A stretch of 64,000 nucleotides of DNA, taken from positions 1-64,000 of the forward strand of contig CBINFS010000004.1 of assembly GCA_966250015.1 (NCBI GenBank). Direction: 5' to 3'. Origin of the DNA: CBINFS01 sp966250015. Lineage in GTDB: Bacteria; Bacteroidota; Rhodothermia; Rhodothermales; DASSAV01. Of this stretch, positions 32,121 to 40,751 are shown in pieces; positions within the stretch are counted from its first letter, which is position 1; every line of letters begins with the position of its first letter. The position numbers were made by a program, and so were the translations under genes. Below the pieces are notes generated by a model that made no database searches, was not told the DNA's origin, and saw only the letters and a list, made by a program, of their open reading frames with translations.

Positions 32121-32615
32121 ATGAGATTGAACGTACCGCCGCACATCGCGTGGCCACTGTTTGTCGTCGTGCTGCTGCTATCAGGCATCGGAGGCGCGTT
32201 TGCCGTACTGATCGCGGCAAAGTCTGACGGCGGTGTACAGATCGTCGAGAACTATTACGAAAAGGCAGCGCGGTGGGACGACACCGCAGCGCAACGCGCC
32301 GCCAGTGACGCGCTGGGCTGGAAGATCGAGGTCAGGATAGAACCGTTCGACTCCTCGAAGGCGCTCCAGCCCGTCGAACTCTTCATCAGCGACCGTACCG
32401 GTGAGCCCGTTACGGACCTTACCGGCACCATCCGTGCTTTCCGGCCGCAGCGCGTGCAGGCCGTGGCCGAGATTCCCCTCAATGGCGATGTCGACCGCCC
32501 CGGTGTCTACCGCCAGCTAATGCCTCTGGACGGGGCGGGATACTGGGATTTTGAGATTCTTGCCCGGCGTGACACCATCCGGTTCGAGACGCGCCTCCGG
32601 GAACGGTTCAGATGA
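32121..32615 (+). CDS. ccoH: cbb3 oxidase assembly protein CcoH (FixH)
   Basis: A 164-residue protein with one N-terminal helix (WPLFVVVLLLSGIGGAFAVLIA), followed by the FixH-type motif VENYYEKAARWDDTAAQRA and a periplasmic beta domain. CcoH associates with the oxidase during late assembly. ATG 32121 (MRLNVPPHIAW) is preferred; upstream in-frame codons run inside ccoG. It begins 7 bases after the ccoG stop. Confidence 0.88.
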   Translation: MRLNVPPHIAWPLFVVVLLLSGIGGAFAVLIAAKSDGGVQIVENYYEKAARWDDTAAQRAASDALGWKIEVRIEPFDSSKALQPVELFISDRTGEPVTDLTGTIRAFRPQRVQAVAEIPLNGDVDRPGVYRQLMPLDGAGYWDFEILARRDTIRFETRLRERFR

Positions 32616-32655
32616 CCGGTCATTTGCAGTACAGGAATAAGAGGACGTACAGGAC

Positions 32656-35229
32656 ATGAAAAGAGCCGGCATCCCCCCGGATACCCCATGCCGGCATTGC
32701 GGCCTGCCGGTCGGTACCCATCCCGTTGGAACGGACCCGTATTTCTGCTGCACCGGTTGCGAGATGGTGTACGAAACGCTTCACGCCGCCGGTTATGGGG
32801 AGACGTTTTACCAGCTGCGCGAGGTGTCGAACGACGTACGGCGCGCGACGCCTGCCGGCACCCGGATCGACGCGCTCAAGCTATCCGAGCTCGATTCCGA
32901 CGCGTTCATCGAGGAGCATACCCGTCTGATTGCTGACGGCCCGGAACGGGCAGTCGACCTTTTCCTCGACGGCGTTCACTGCGCGGCGTGCGTGTGGCTC
33001 GTCGAGCGGATGCCCTTCGTGCTGGACGGTGTGTCGGAGGCCCGGCTGGACCTGCCGCGGGCGCGGCTCAGCGTCCGGTGGGATCCCGGGCTAATCCGGC
33101 TGTCCGAGGTCGCACGTTGGCTGGCCAAATTCGGCTACATGGCGCACCCCGTACGGCAAACTCAGGTGAACCGCCGAACAGACGCCGAACGTCGTCTGTT
33201 GATGAAGGTCGGCGTGTCGTGGGCGCTCGCGGGCAACGTGATGCTGATCGCGTTCGCGCTGTATTCCGGCCTGAACGTTGCCGAGGACGGCGCAATGGCC
33301 GGCGCCGCACGCTGGGCGAGCCTGGTTCTCTCGCTCCCTTCCGTCATATATGGCGGCAGCGAGTTCTTCCGGCGGGCTTGGTCCTCTCTTCGGCTCGCCC
33401 TTCAGAGCCGCAACCTTCGCTTGCTCCACATGGACACGCCGATCTCGCTGGGTATCCTGGTGGGGTTCGCACACAGCGCGTGGGCGACGATGTCGGGAGA
33501 GGGGGAGGTCTGGTTCGACTCGATCACGGTGTTGATCGCCGCCCTGCTGACTGCCCGCTGGCTCCAGCTACGGAGCCGCCGCCTTGCAGGAGACGCCGCC
33601 GACCGTCTCTTATCGATCATCCCGTCAATGGCGCGGCGCGTCGACGCGCAGGGGCAGGTGACGATCGTTCGTATAGACGAGCTGCAACCGGGCGACCTGG
33701 TCGAGGTGCCGTCCGGGGAAGCTTTTCCAGTCGATGGTGTGGTGGCGACGGGTACATCGAGCGTCGACAATGCCGTGCTGACAGGCGAGAGCCGCCCGGA
33801 GCGCATCAAGCCGGGTGACGAGGTGCGGGCTGGCGCGACGAACCTGAGCGCTCCCGTCCAGGTGCTCGTCCAGGCGACCGCTGAGGCGACACGGGTCGGG
33901 AAGCTCCTCGCCTGGCTCAACAGTCAGGGAGAGCGGAAGGCGCCCGTCGTGATGCTCGCCGACCGGATCAGCGGGGTGTTCGTGCTGACGGTGCTGGCGC
34001 TTTCACTCGCAACGTTCGTCCTGTGGAGCTTCATCGCGCCCGAGGAGGCCGTCCACCACGTGGTCGCGCTGCTGGTCATATCGTGCCCGTGCGCCCTCGG
34101 AATGGCCACGCCGCTTGCGATGGCCGTCGCCTCGGGCAAGGCGGCGCGTACGGGAATATTCGTGAAAAACGAGGAGGCATTACAGCAGCTCACCCGGGTC
34201 ACGGCAATCGTGCTCGACAAGACCGGGACGCTCACGGAGGGCAGGATGACGCTGGTTGAATACGAAGGCGACGAGGACGCCGTCGACCTCGCCGCAGCGC
34301 TCGAAACCCGGAGCAACCACCCGATTGGCCGGGCGCTCGTGCAGGCGCGGGGCGTGTGTTTGGTCGACGATGACGGCGCAGACCTGTCGTCGGAAGCCGT
34401 CGCCGGCAAGGGGATCAGGGGACGGATTTACGGCCGCGACGTGATCGTCGGCAAACCGGACTGGGTTGCGGAAAACACGAGTCTCCCCGATGCAACGCTT
34501 CAGACTGCCCTTGAGCGGTTTTCTACCGGTGGCCTGACACCGGTCGGCGTGGGGGTGGACGGCCGGTTCGTCTCGGTGCTGGCCGTGGGCGACCGCCTGC
34601 GCGACACGACTGCCGACACGATTGCACGGTTGAAGGAAACGGGCAAGGCACTGTATCTGCTTTCTGGCGACCATCAGGAGGTTGCCCACGCCGTTGCCGG
34701 GCAGCTCGATCTGCCGGCAGCAAACGTCTTCGGCGACGTCAGCCCGGAAGGCAAAACGGCCTTCGTGCAAGACTTGCAGGCGCAGGGCCACGTCGTGGCG
34801 ATGGTGGGCGACGGCGTCAACGACGCGGCCGCGCTCCAGGCGGCGGACGTCGGCATCGCCGTCCAGGGCGGCAGCTCGGCGAGCCTCGTGGCGGCCGACG
34901 TATTCCTGACCCGGCCGGGCCTGGAGCCGGTCGCCGAGCTACTGGCCGGCTCGTCGCGCGTCATGCGGATCATCCGGCGAAATCTCACGGTGTCACTGCT
35001 TTACAACCTCGCGGGAGCCGGAGCTGCGATAGCCGGGCTCGTCACACCGCTCGTTGCGGCCGTTGCCATGCCGATAAGCTCGCTCTTCGTCGTGGCATCG
35101 TCCATCCTGTCGCGCTCGTTCGGCAGCAAGCGGGAGAATAAGAATTGGAGTATGACGTCGCCTGCACCCGGCGAAAAGGCCGATTCGGGAACCGTGGCGG
35201 AAGGAATGGTTTCAGAAGCGTGGGCTTAA
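32656..35229 (+). CDS. ccoI: Copper-transporting P-type ATPase for oxidase assembly (CcoI/FixI)
   Basis: An 857-residue P1B ATPase that exports Cu for the CuB centre of cbb3 oxidase. An N-terminal zinc- or copper-finger (C12-x2-C15, CCTGC at 31-35) precedes a heavy-metal-associated domain with C109-A-A-C112. The membrane transport motif is C477-P-C479, the phosphorylated residue is D521 in DKTGTLTEG, and the hinge GDGVNDAAAL lies near 718. The N-terminal cysteine-rich finger is typical of FixI/CopA2-type pumps rather than detoxifying CopA. It lies between ccoH and ccoS. Confidence 0.95.
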   Translation: MKRAGIPPDTPCRHCGLPVGTHPVGTDPYFCCTGCEMVYETLHAAGYGETFYQLREVSNDVRRATPAGTRIDALKLSELDSDAFIEEHTRLIADGPERAVDLFLDGVHCAACVWLVERMPFVLDGVSEARLDLPRARLSVRWDPGLIRLSEVARWLAKFGYMAHPVRQTQVNRRTDAERRLLMKVGVSWALAGNVMLIAFALYSGLNVAEDGAMAGAARWASLVLSLPSVIYGGSEFFRRAWSSLRLALQSRNLRLLHMDTPISLGILVGFAHSAWATMSGEGEVWFDSITVLIAALLTARWLQLRSRRLAGDAADRLLSIIPSMARRVDAQGQVTIVRIDELQPGDLVEVPSGEAFPVDGVVATGTSSVDNAVLTGESRPERIKPGDEVRAGATNLSAPVQVLVQATAEATRVGKLLAWLNSQGERKAPVVMLADRISGVFVLTVLALSLATFVLWSFIAPEEAVHHVVALLVISCPCALGMATPLAMAVASGKAARTGIFVKNEEALQQLTRVTAIVLDKTGTLTEGRMTLVEYEGDEDAVDLAAALETRSNHPIGRALVQARGVCLVDDDGADLSSEAVAGKGIRGRIYGRDVIVGKPDWVAENTSLPDATLQTALERFSTGGLTPVGVGVDGRFVSVLAVGDRLRDTTADTIARLKETGKALYLLSGDHQEVAHAVAGQLDLPAANVFGDVSPEGKTAFVQDLQAQGHVVAMVGDGVNDAAALQAADVGIAVQGGSSASLVAADVFLTRPGLEPVAELLAGSSRVMRIIRRNLTVSLLYNLAGAGAAIAGLVTPLVAAVAMPISSLFVVASSILSRSFGSKRENKNWSMTSPAPGEKADSGTVAEGMVSEAWA

Positions 35230-35240
35230 CAGCGTACGGT

Positions 35241-35453
35241 ATGACGATCCTTTATCTACTCGTTCCGATTGCGATTTTGCTTGCCGGTGCAGGGGTGTGG
35301 GCCTTCATCTGGGCCGTTCGGAGCGGGCAGTTTGACGACGTCGAAACACCGGCCATACGCATCCTGCTTGACGACGAGCCGGCGAGGGGCGCCCACCGTC
35401 GTTCGGAATCGGCCGGACACGCCGTGAGTGCAAAAAATCAGAATGGAGTATAG
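35241..35453 (+). CDS. ccoS: cbb3 oxidase maturation protein CcoS
   Basis: A 70-residue protein with one N-terminal helix (MTILYLLVPIAILLAGAGVW) and the CcoS signature WAVRSGQFDDVETPAIRIL (DD and DxP-type spacing), then a short hydrophilic tail. CcoS is needed for haem and copper insertion into CcoN. It starts 11 bases after ccoI and ends 2 bases before hemN, so these genes are tightly coupled. Confidence 0.9.
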   Translation: MTILYLLVPIAILLAGAGVWAFIWAVRSGQFDDVETPAIRILLDDEPARGAHRRSESAGHAVSAKNQNGV

Positions 35454-35455
35454 TC

Positions 35456-36841
35456 ATGCGGTTTGAGGTGAATGGGGATCTGGTAGCACAGTATAACCGG
35501 CCGGGTCCGCGCTACACGAGCTATCCGACTGCCCCGCACTTTACGGAGGATTTCGGCGCCATCGAATTCCTGAGCGAGATCAGGCAGTCGAACAAGCAGC
35601 CTGACCGGGTGCTGTCGTTGTACGTTCACCTCCCCTTTTGCAAATCGCTCTGCTACTACTGCGGCTGCCACATGATGGTGACGCACCGGCCCGAGAAGAT
35701 CGAGCAATACGTACGGTACGTCGAAAGAGAGGTCGATCTCGTTGCGCGTGAGATCCATCCTGACCGGGTCGTGAAGCAGATCCACTGGGGTGGCGGCACG
35801 CCAACGTTCCTCTCACCCGGCCAGATCGAGCGACTGGCCGCCACGCTGAACCGGCGTTTTACGGTGGCGCCGGACGCCGAAGTCAGCATCGAGGCCGATC
35901 CACGCAACCTTTCGCGGGAGCACCTGGAGGCCGCCCGGCGAGGCGGCTTCAACCGGATCAGCTTCGGCGTCCAGGACTTCGACCCGAAAGTACAGGAGGC
36001 CATCGGGCGGATCCAGCCGGAAGAGCTCGTCTGGGAGGCCGTCGAGACGAGCCGCGAGCTCGGCTTCGAAAGCATCAGCATCGACCTGATCTACGGGCTC
36101 CCGTATCAGACCGTCGCATCGTTCGACCGTACGATCGACCGTGTCCTCGCCCTCGGGCCTGACCGGATCTCGCTTTTCAGCTACGCCCACGTCCCGTGGA
36201 TCAAAAAACACCAGATCCTCATCCCCACGGCCGAGCTGCCGGCTCCCGAGGACAAGCTGCGCATCTTCACCCACACCATCGCCCGGCTAACGGAAGACGG
36301 CGGCTATCGGTACGTCGGGATGGACCATTTTGCCCGTGAAGACGACAGCCTCTGCCGCGCCCAGGACGAGGGCACCCTGTACCGCAACTTCCAGGGGTAC
36401 TCCACGCACGCCGGGAGCGACATCTACGCCTTCGGCATCTCGGGCATCAGCCAGCTCGAATGGGTTTACGCCCAGAACGTCAAGGACCTCCCCTCCTACT
36501 ACCGGTCGATCAACGCCGGTGTGCTGCCCACACAGCGCGGCGTGCGGCTGAGCCCTGAAGACCAGCTCCGCCGTCACGTCATTACGCGCTTGATGTGCGA
36601 CTTTGCGCTCGACCGCGACCAGATCGAGCAGAGGTTCGGCATCGATTTCGACGAACACTTCGCCGACGCCCTCCCCGGACTCGCCGATCTGGAGGAAAAT
36701 GGCCTCATCGAGATCTCGGATCGCAAAATCCGGGTAACAGACGTGGGTCGTCTGTTCATCCGGAATGTCGCCATGCCGTTTGATGCGTACCTTAAGCAGG
36801 GCAAACGAACCGACACGCCAACCTTCTCACAGACTGTATAG
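35456..36841 (+). CDS. hemN: Oxygen-independent coproporphyrinogen III dehydrogenase
   Basis: A radical-SAM enzyme that converts coproporphyrinogen III to protoporphyrinogen IX without O2. The 461-residue protein has C62-x3-C66-x2-C69 followed by GC (CKSLCYYCGC), the GGTP motif (WGGGTPTFLSP) and the C-terminal HemN domain. The CYYCGC form, with a fourth Cys and a long ~455-residue chain, marks true HemN rather than HemW. Its place at the end of ccoGHIS links low-oxygen haem supply to oxidase assembly. Confidence 0.95.
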   Translation: MRFEVNGDLVAQYNRPGPRYTSYPTAPHFTEDFGAIEFLSEIRQSNKQPDRVLSLYVHLPFCKSLCYYCGCHMMVTHRPEKIEQYVRYVEREVDLVAREIHPDRVVKQIHWGGGTPTFLSPGQIERLAATLNRRFTVAPDAEVSIEADPRNLSREHLEAARRGGFNRISFGVQDFDPKVQEAIGRIQPEELVWEAVETSRELGFESISIDLIYGLPYQTVASFDRTIDRVLALGPDRISLFSYAHVPWIKKHQILIPTAELPAPEDKLRIFTHTIARLTEDGGYRYVGMDHFAREDDSLCRAQDEGTLYRNFQGYSTHAGSDIYAFGISGISQLEWVYAQNVKDLPSYYRSINAGVLPTQRGVRLSPEDQLRRHVITRLMCDFALDRDQIEQRFGIDFDEHFADALPGLADLEENGLIEISDRKIRVTDVGRLFIRNVAMPFDAYLKQGKRTDTPTFSQTV

Positions 36842-36864
36842 ACCACCATCCCGCACAGAACGCA

Positions 36865-37749
36865 ATGGTCCAGCCTGATCCAACTCAAACCGGAAAGTCC
36901 GGCGATACGACTGCCGGGACGCCACAACCGCCCCGGTTGATCGCCCCGATCGGAACCGAGCATTCGGTGGATGAAGCCGTCACCCTGGCCTGGGAAGAAG
37001 TGGCCGACGCCAGAGCCTACTGGCTTCAGATTGCGCAAGACCCGTCGTTCGACGAGCCGCTTTTCGAGTCGTACGTGGGGCCGAGCTCGTCGCTCACCGT
37101 GCCCGACCTGCCGCTGACGGCCGGATCGACACTTTACTGGCGGATGCGCACGAAAGTCGGCGAAGATTGGGGACCGTACGGCGAGCCCGCCTTCTTCCGG
37201 ATCGGCCAGCTGCAGGATCCGAAGGCCCAGCCGGCTACGATGCCTCAGCAGTCGATCGTACCGGTGCCGGTTTCACCCATCGACGGCCAGCCGGTGGACG
37301 GCTCGTCGGTCACCTTCAGCTGGATGCCCGCGCTCGACGCCGATTCGTACGCCATCCAGATCTCCCAGAACCGGGATTTCACAAACGCAGTGTTCGACGC
37401 AACGGCCGGCCGCGCGCTCTCGCTGACGGTGTACGACATCCTGCCCGAGGACGGAACGACGTTTTACTGGCGGGTGCGGGGCGGACGCGGCGGAGAATGG
37501 GACCAATGGGGGCCGACGGCCGAGTTCCGCGCGGCGACCGACTACGAGGCGGAGACGCACACGCGCTCGGAGCAGGAGAAAGCGCGATCGAAGAAGCTCG
37601 CCGAGATCCAGCACGTGGCCGAGCACCCAGCACCGGTACACATGAGCAAGACGAGCGCAGCTCAGGCAACGATCACGCTGGCTGTCATGTTGATCTCGTT
37701 TGCGGTAACGATCCTCGTGATCGTTCAGCTCGCGCTTAACATGAACTGA
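36865..37749 (+). CDS. Tandem Ig/FN3-like protein with C-terminal membrane anchor
   Basis: A 294-residue protein of unknown function. Two similar domains are visible: ~22-112 (PPRLIAPIGTEHSVDEAVTLAWEEVADARAYWLQI...LYWRMRTK) and ~125-218 (PVSPIDGQPVDGSSVTFSWMP...FYWRVRGG). Both have the FN3-like pattern P-x-G-x-W-ADSY-x-QI...YWR. A charged linker and one C-terminal helix (ITLAVMLISFAVTILVIVQL) follow. There is no N-terminal signal, so a tail-anchored protein with its Ig domains in the cytoplasm is possible, which is unusual. It is 24 bases after hemN. Confidence 0.75.
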   Translation: MVQPDPTQTGKSGDTTAGTPQPPRLIAPIGTEHSVDEAVTLAWEEVADARAYWLQIAQDPSFDEPLFESYVGPSSSLTVPDLPLTAGSTLYWRMRTKVGEDWGPYGEPAFFRIGQLQDPKAQPATMPQQSIVPVPVSPIDGQPVDGSSVTFSWMPALDADSYAIQISQNRDFTNAVFDATAGRALSLTVYDILPEDGTTFYWRVRGGRGGEWDQWGPTAEFRAATDYEAETHTRSEQEKARSKKLAEIQHVAEHPAPVHMSKTSAAQATITLAVMLISFAVTILVIVQLALNMN

Positions 37750-37776
37750 TCCTCACACACCGATTTTTACAGTAGC

Positions 37777-38253
37777 ATGACGCAGCTCCTCATCAAAAAC
37801 ATCTTCGTCGTTCTCCACGTCATCACGGCAGCCGGCTGGTTCGGGCTGGGTCTGAACCTCACCCGCCAGGCTCGGACGGTTGCCGCCCTCGATCCCTCGT
37901 CCGCCCGGCCGTTCATCGAGGACCGGCTCTCCTCCGTACGGCTCATGGGCATCATGATCGTCTTGACGTTCATCTTCGGGCTGGGCGCCATGTTTTCGGG
38001 CGGCGGATTCGGCGCGTACGGGGCGCAATATCACACGAGCATGCTCCTGATCCTGCTGCTCATCGCCATCCACTATGCGCTGATCTACCCTGCCTGGCGT
38101 GGTCTCGAGCGGGCGTTTTCGACGACGAGCAGGGTGTTATCGGATTCAGACGGATACCGGAAACGCATCGCCATGAGCATGGGGCTCGGCCACCTCATCT
38201 GGCTCGTCGTGTTGATCCTGATGTTCTGGAACCAGATTCGGATAGCCCTCTAA
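37777..38253 (+). CDS. Four-helix integral membrane protein (CopD/HemJ-like pattern)
   Basis: A 158-residue protein with about four transmembrane helices. The first contains VLHVITAAGWFGLGL, close to the pattern (LHxxxAAxWxG) found in the CopD, HemJ and DUF2269-type small membrane proteins, where the histidine may bind haem or metal. Another helix holds HYALIYPAWRGL. The exact family is uncertain. It is the last gene of the plus-strand oxidase cluster, 27 bases after the Ig-like gene, and a role in oxidase or haem biogenesis is plausible but unproved. Confidence 0.65.
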   Translation: MTQLLIKNIFVVLHVITAAGWFGLGLNLTRQARTVAALDPSSARPFIEDRLSSVRLMGIMIVLTFIFGLGAMFSGGGFGAYGAQYHTSMLLILLLIAIHYALIYPAWRGLERAFSTTSRVLSDSDGYRKRIAMSMGLGHLIWLVVLILMFWNQIRIAL

Positions 38254-38275
38254 AACACGCCGGTACGGCCACGCT

Positions 38276-39871
38276 TCAGGCGGCCATCGGGCGGGGACCC
38301 GCTTCGACGATCTCCTTCGGGCTGCCGGACTCGTATTTTTTGAAGTTGTCCCGGAACAGCTCGGCGAGCTTCAGCGCCTGCCGCTCGTACTCATCCTGGT
38401 TGCTCCAGGTATTCTTGGGAATGAGGATTTCCGGGGGTACGTTCGGACACTCCGTGGGGACCTCGAAGCCAAAAATGGGATCCACCACGGCAGGTGCGTC
38501 GTCGAGGCTGCCGTCGTGAATGGCATCGATGATGGCGCGGGTGTATGGCAGGTTGATGCGCGAGCCAACGCCGTAGGGTCCCCCCGTCCAGCCGGTATTG
38601 ACGAGCCACGCCTTTGACCCGTGGCGATCCATTCGCTCGGCCAGCATCTCTGCGTACTTGCTCGGATGCCAGACCAGGAACGCCGCGCCGAAACAGGCCG
38701 AGAACGTGGCCTCCGGCTCGGTGACCCCCACTTCGGTGCCGGCCACCTTTGCCGTGTACCCGGTGATGAAGTGATACATCGCCTGCTGGGGCGACAGCCT
38801 GCTGACCGGCGGCAGCACACCGAACGCGTCCGCCGTCAGGAAGATGATGTTTTTCGGGTGCCCTCCCACGCAGGGTATCTTGGCGTTCGGAATGAACTCG
38901 ATCGGATAGGAGGCGCGGGTGTTCTGGGTGATCGAATCGTCGGCGTAATCCACCTCACGGGTTTCCTTCGAAAAGACGACGTTTTCGAGGATCGTTCCGA
39001 AGCGGATGGCGGCGTAGATCTGGGGCTCCTTCTCCGGAGACAGGTTGATGACCTTGGCGTAGCACCCCCCTTCGATGTTGAAGATGCCCTGGTCGCTCCA
39101 GCAGTGCTCGTCGTCGCCGATCAGCTTGCGTCTCGGGTCGGCCGACAGGGTGGTCTTGCCGGTGCCGGAGAGCCCGAAAAACAGGGAGACGTCGCCTCTG
39201 TCGCCCTCGTTGGCCGAGCAATGCATCGAGAGGATGCCGGCTTTGGGCATCAGGTAGTTCATCACTGTAAAGACGCCCTTTTTCATCTCGCCGGCGTATT
39301 CCGTGCCGAGGATGACCATCTCGCGGCGCTCGAAGCTGACTGAGACGCTCGTCGGCGAGGTCATGCCCGTCGTGTAGCGATTGGCGGGAAAGCTGCCGGC
39401 GTTGAAGATGGTGAAGTCGGGCTCGCCGAAGGCGTCGAGCTCTTCCGCGGTCGGCCGGATCAGCATGTTGTGCATGAAGAGCGCGTGGTACGGGCGGGAG
39501 CAAATGACGCGCACCTTCAGCCGGTACCGAGGGTCCCATCCGGCAAAGCCGTCGAAGACGTACAGCCGTTCGCGTGTATTCAGGTAGTCGATCGCCCGTT
39601 CGCGATTGATCATGAACACGTGCTGGTCCATCTTGATGTTGACGTTGCCCCACCAGATGTCGCCCGTGCTGTCCGGGTGGTCGACGATGCGTTTGTCCTT
39701 CGGGCTGCGGCCTGTCTTTTCGCCCGAGGTGATCGTAAGCGCACCGGAGCTGGCAACCGCTGCATCCTTGTCGTACTTGAGCGCCTCTTCGTAGAGCCTT
39801 GCCGGCGCCGCATTCCGGCATACACGATCGAGCTGAATACCGTACTGTTCGAGATTGATCTTTTTCGCCAT
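38276..39871 (-). CDS. pckA: Phosphoenolpyruvate carboxykinase (ATP)
   Basis: Converts oxaloacetate and ATP to PEP, the entry to gluconeogenesis. The 531-residue protein matches the ATP-dependent family: the kinase P-loop FFGLSGTGKTTLSADP, the metal-binding DDEHCWSD, RTTGEKTGRSPKDKR-like substrate residues (TSGEKTGRSPKDKRIV) and NTGWTGGPYGVGSRI. ATG 39871 is chosen over the adjoining GTG at 39874 because AAGGGGG then lies at a suitable distance. It converges on the oxidase cluster with a 22-base gap. Confidence 0.97.
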   Translation of the reverse strand: MAKKINLEQYGIQLDRVCRNAAPARLYEEALKYDKDAAVASSGALTITSGEKTGRSPKDKRIVDHPDSTGDIWWGNVNIKMDQHVFMINRERAIDYLNTRERLYVFDGFAGWDPRYRLKVRVICSRPYHALFMHNMLIRPTAEELDAFGEPDFTIFNAGSFPANRYTTGMTSPTSVSVSFERREMVILGTEYAGEMKKGVFTVMNYLMPKAGILSMHCSANEGDRGDVSLFFGLSGTGKTTLSADPRRKLIGDDEHCWSDQGIFNIEGGCYAKVINLSPEKEPQIYAAIRFGTILENVVFSKETREVDYADDSITQNTRASYPIEFIPNAKIPCVGGHPKNIIFLTADAFGVLPPVSRLSPQQAMYHFITGYTAKVAGTEVGVTEPEATFSACFGAAFLVWHPSKYAEMLAERMDRHGSKAWLVNTGWTGGPYGVGSRINLPYTRAIIDAIHDGSLDDAPAVVDPIFGFEVPTECPNVPPEILIPKNTWSNQDEYERQALKLAELFRDNFKKYESGSPKEIVEAGPRPMAA

Positions 39872-40041
39872 CACATACCCCCTTCGCGAAGTCGGTTATA
39901 CGGCAGAGTACAAAGCAAAGAGAAAGGATGGCAGGAAATTAACACTGCAGTTTTGAACGCGCATAGCCGCACTGGGAAAAGCACGCAACGATGGAAAACG
40001 AAACCGGATGTCGTGAGCGAGCGGCCTTGATCGACCGGGCT

Positions 40042-40731
40042 TCACCGTAGTCCGAGCTTCTCTTCGAAGCGGATAATCTCGTGCTCGAGCTGGTTGCGGA
40101 GGGGAATGAGCCTGGGATCGTCGAACCGATGGGACAGGTCGAGGATGCTCCGATGGAACCACTGTTGATCCGCCGGTCCCGCCGATAGGCCTTTGACGTC
40201 GCTGCTCGTGGTGAAGATGTCGATGCTCCGGCCGAGGCAGGCGTTCATCGAGTACAGGTTGTGGGTTTTGTCGGCGAGGCTGATGGCGACAGCCCCCGGG
40301 GAGTGGTGGCTCAGGCCTTCGAGATACCTTTCCTTGCGGACGCGCCACGGGTTGTGACGGCCGTTGGCGTCAAACTTCTGCTCGGTCACCTCTTGAACAC
40401 GGTCGGCGACCTCCTTCCCCATCAGACCTTTGAGCTCGTCGTAGCCCATGTACCGGCCGTAACCATTCGGATCCTCGAGGATGTCGTGGAGAAAGGCGGC
40501 AGCGACCGTGACGTCGTCCCACCCCGCCCGTTGGACCATCATGGCGACGGTGGTAACGTGAGCCATCACGGGTACCCGAAGGACCGTTCCGGCAGGAACG
40601 TCGAAAGCCGGTTCGCGCCAGCGGCTCTTACGGTACGTCCCGTCGTGCCACTGAGACGCCAGCTCGATGGCCTGTTCGATGAGGGCGCTGAATGGGCTTA
40701 CGTTTTCGGCGGAAGGTAGGGAGAAGGCCAT
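40042..40731 (-). CDS. HD-domain protein, (p)ppGpp hydrolase-like (MESH1 type)
   Basis: A 229-residue cytoplasmic protein resembling small alarmone hydrolases. The metal-binding set is in place: H58 (VMAHVTTVA), H82-D83 with E86-D87 (LHDILED) and D154 (SLADKTHNL); HDGTYRK near the N terminus resembles the HxGQxRK motif. There is no synthetase or TGS/ACT domain, so if active it only degrades (p)ppGpp or a related nucleotide. It starts 20 bases after the bshC stop and is probably co-transcribed with it. Confidence 0.72.
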   Translation of the reverse strand: MAFSLPSAENVSPFSALIEQAIELASQWHDGTYRKSRWREPAFDVPAGTVLRVPVMAHVTTVAMMVQRAGWDDVTVAAAFLHDILEDPNGYGRYMGYDELKGLMGKEVADRVQEVTEQKFDANGRHNPWRVRKERYLEGLSHHSPGAVAISLADKTHNLYSMNACLGRSIDIFTTSSDVKGLSAGPADQQWFHRSILDLSHRFDDPRLIPLRNQLEHEIIRFEEKLGLR

Positions 40732-40751
40732 CGGGCAAACACTGCGTGGTG

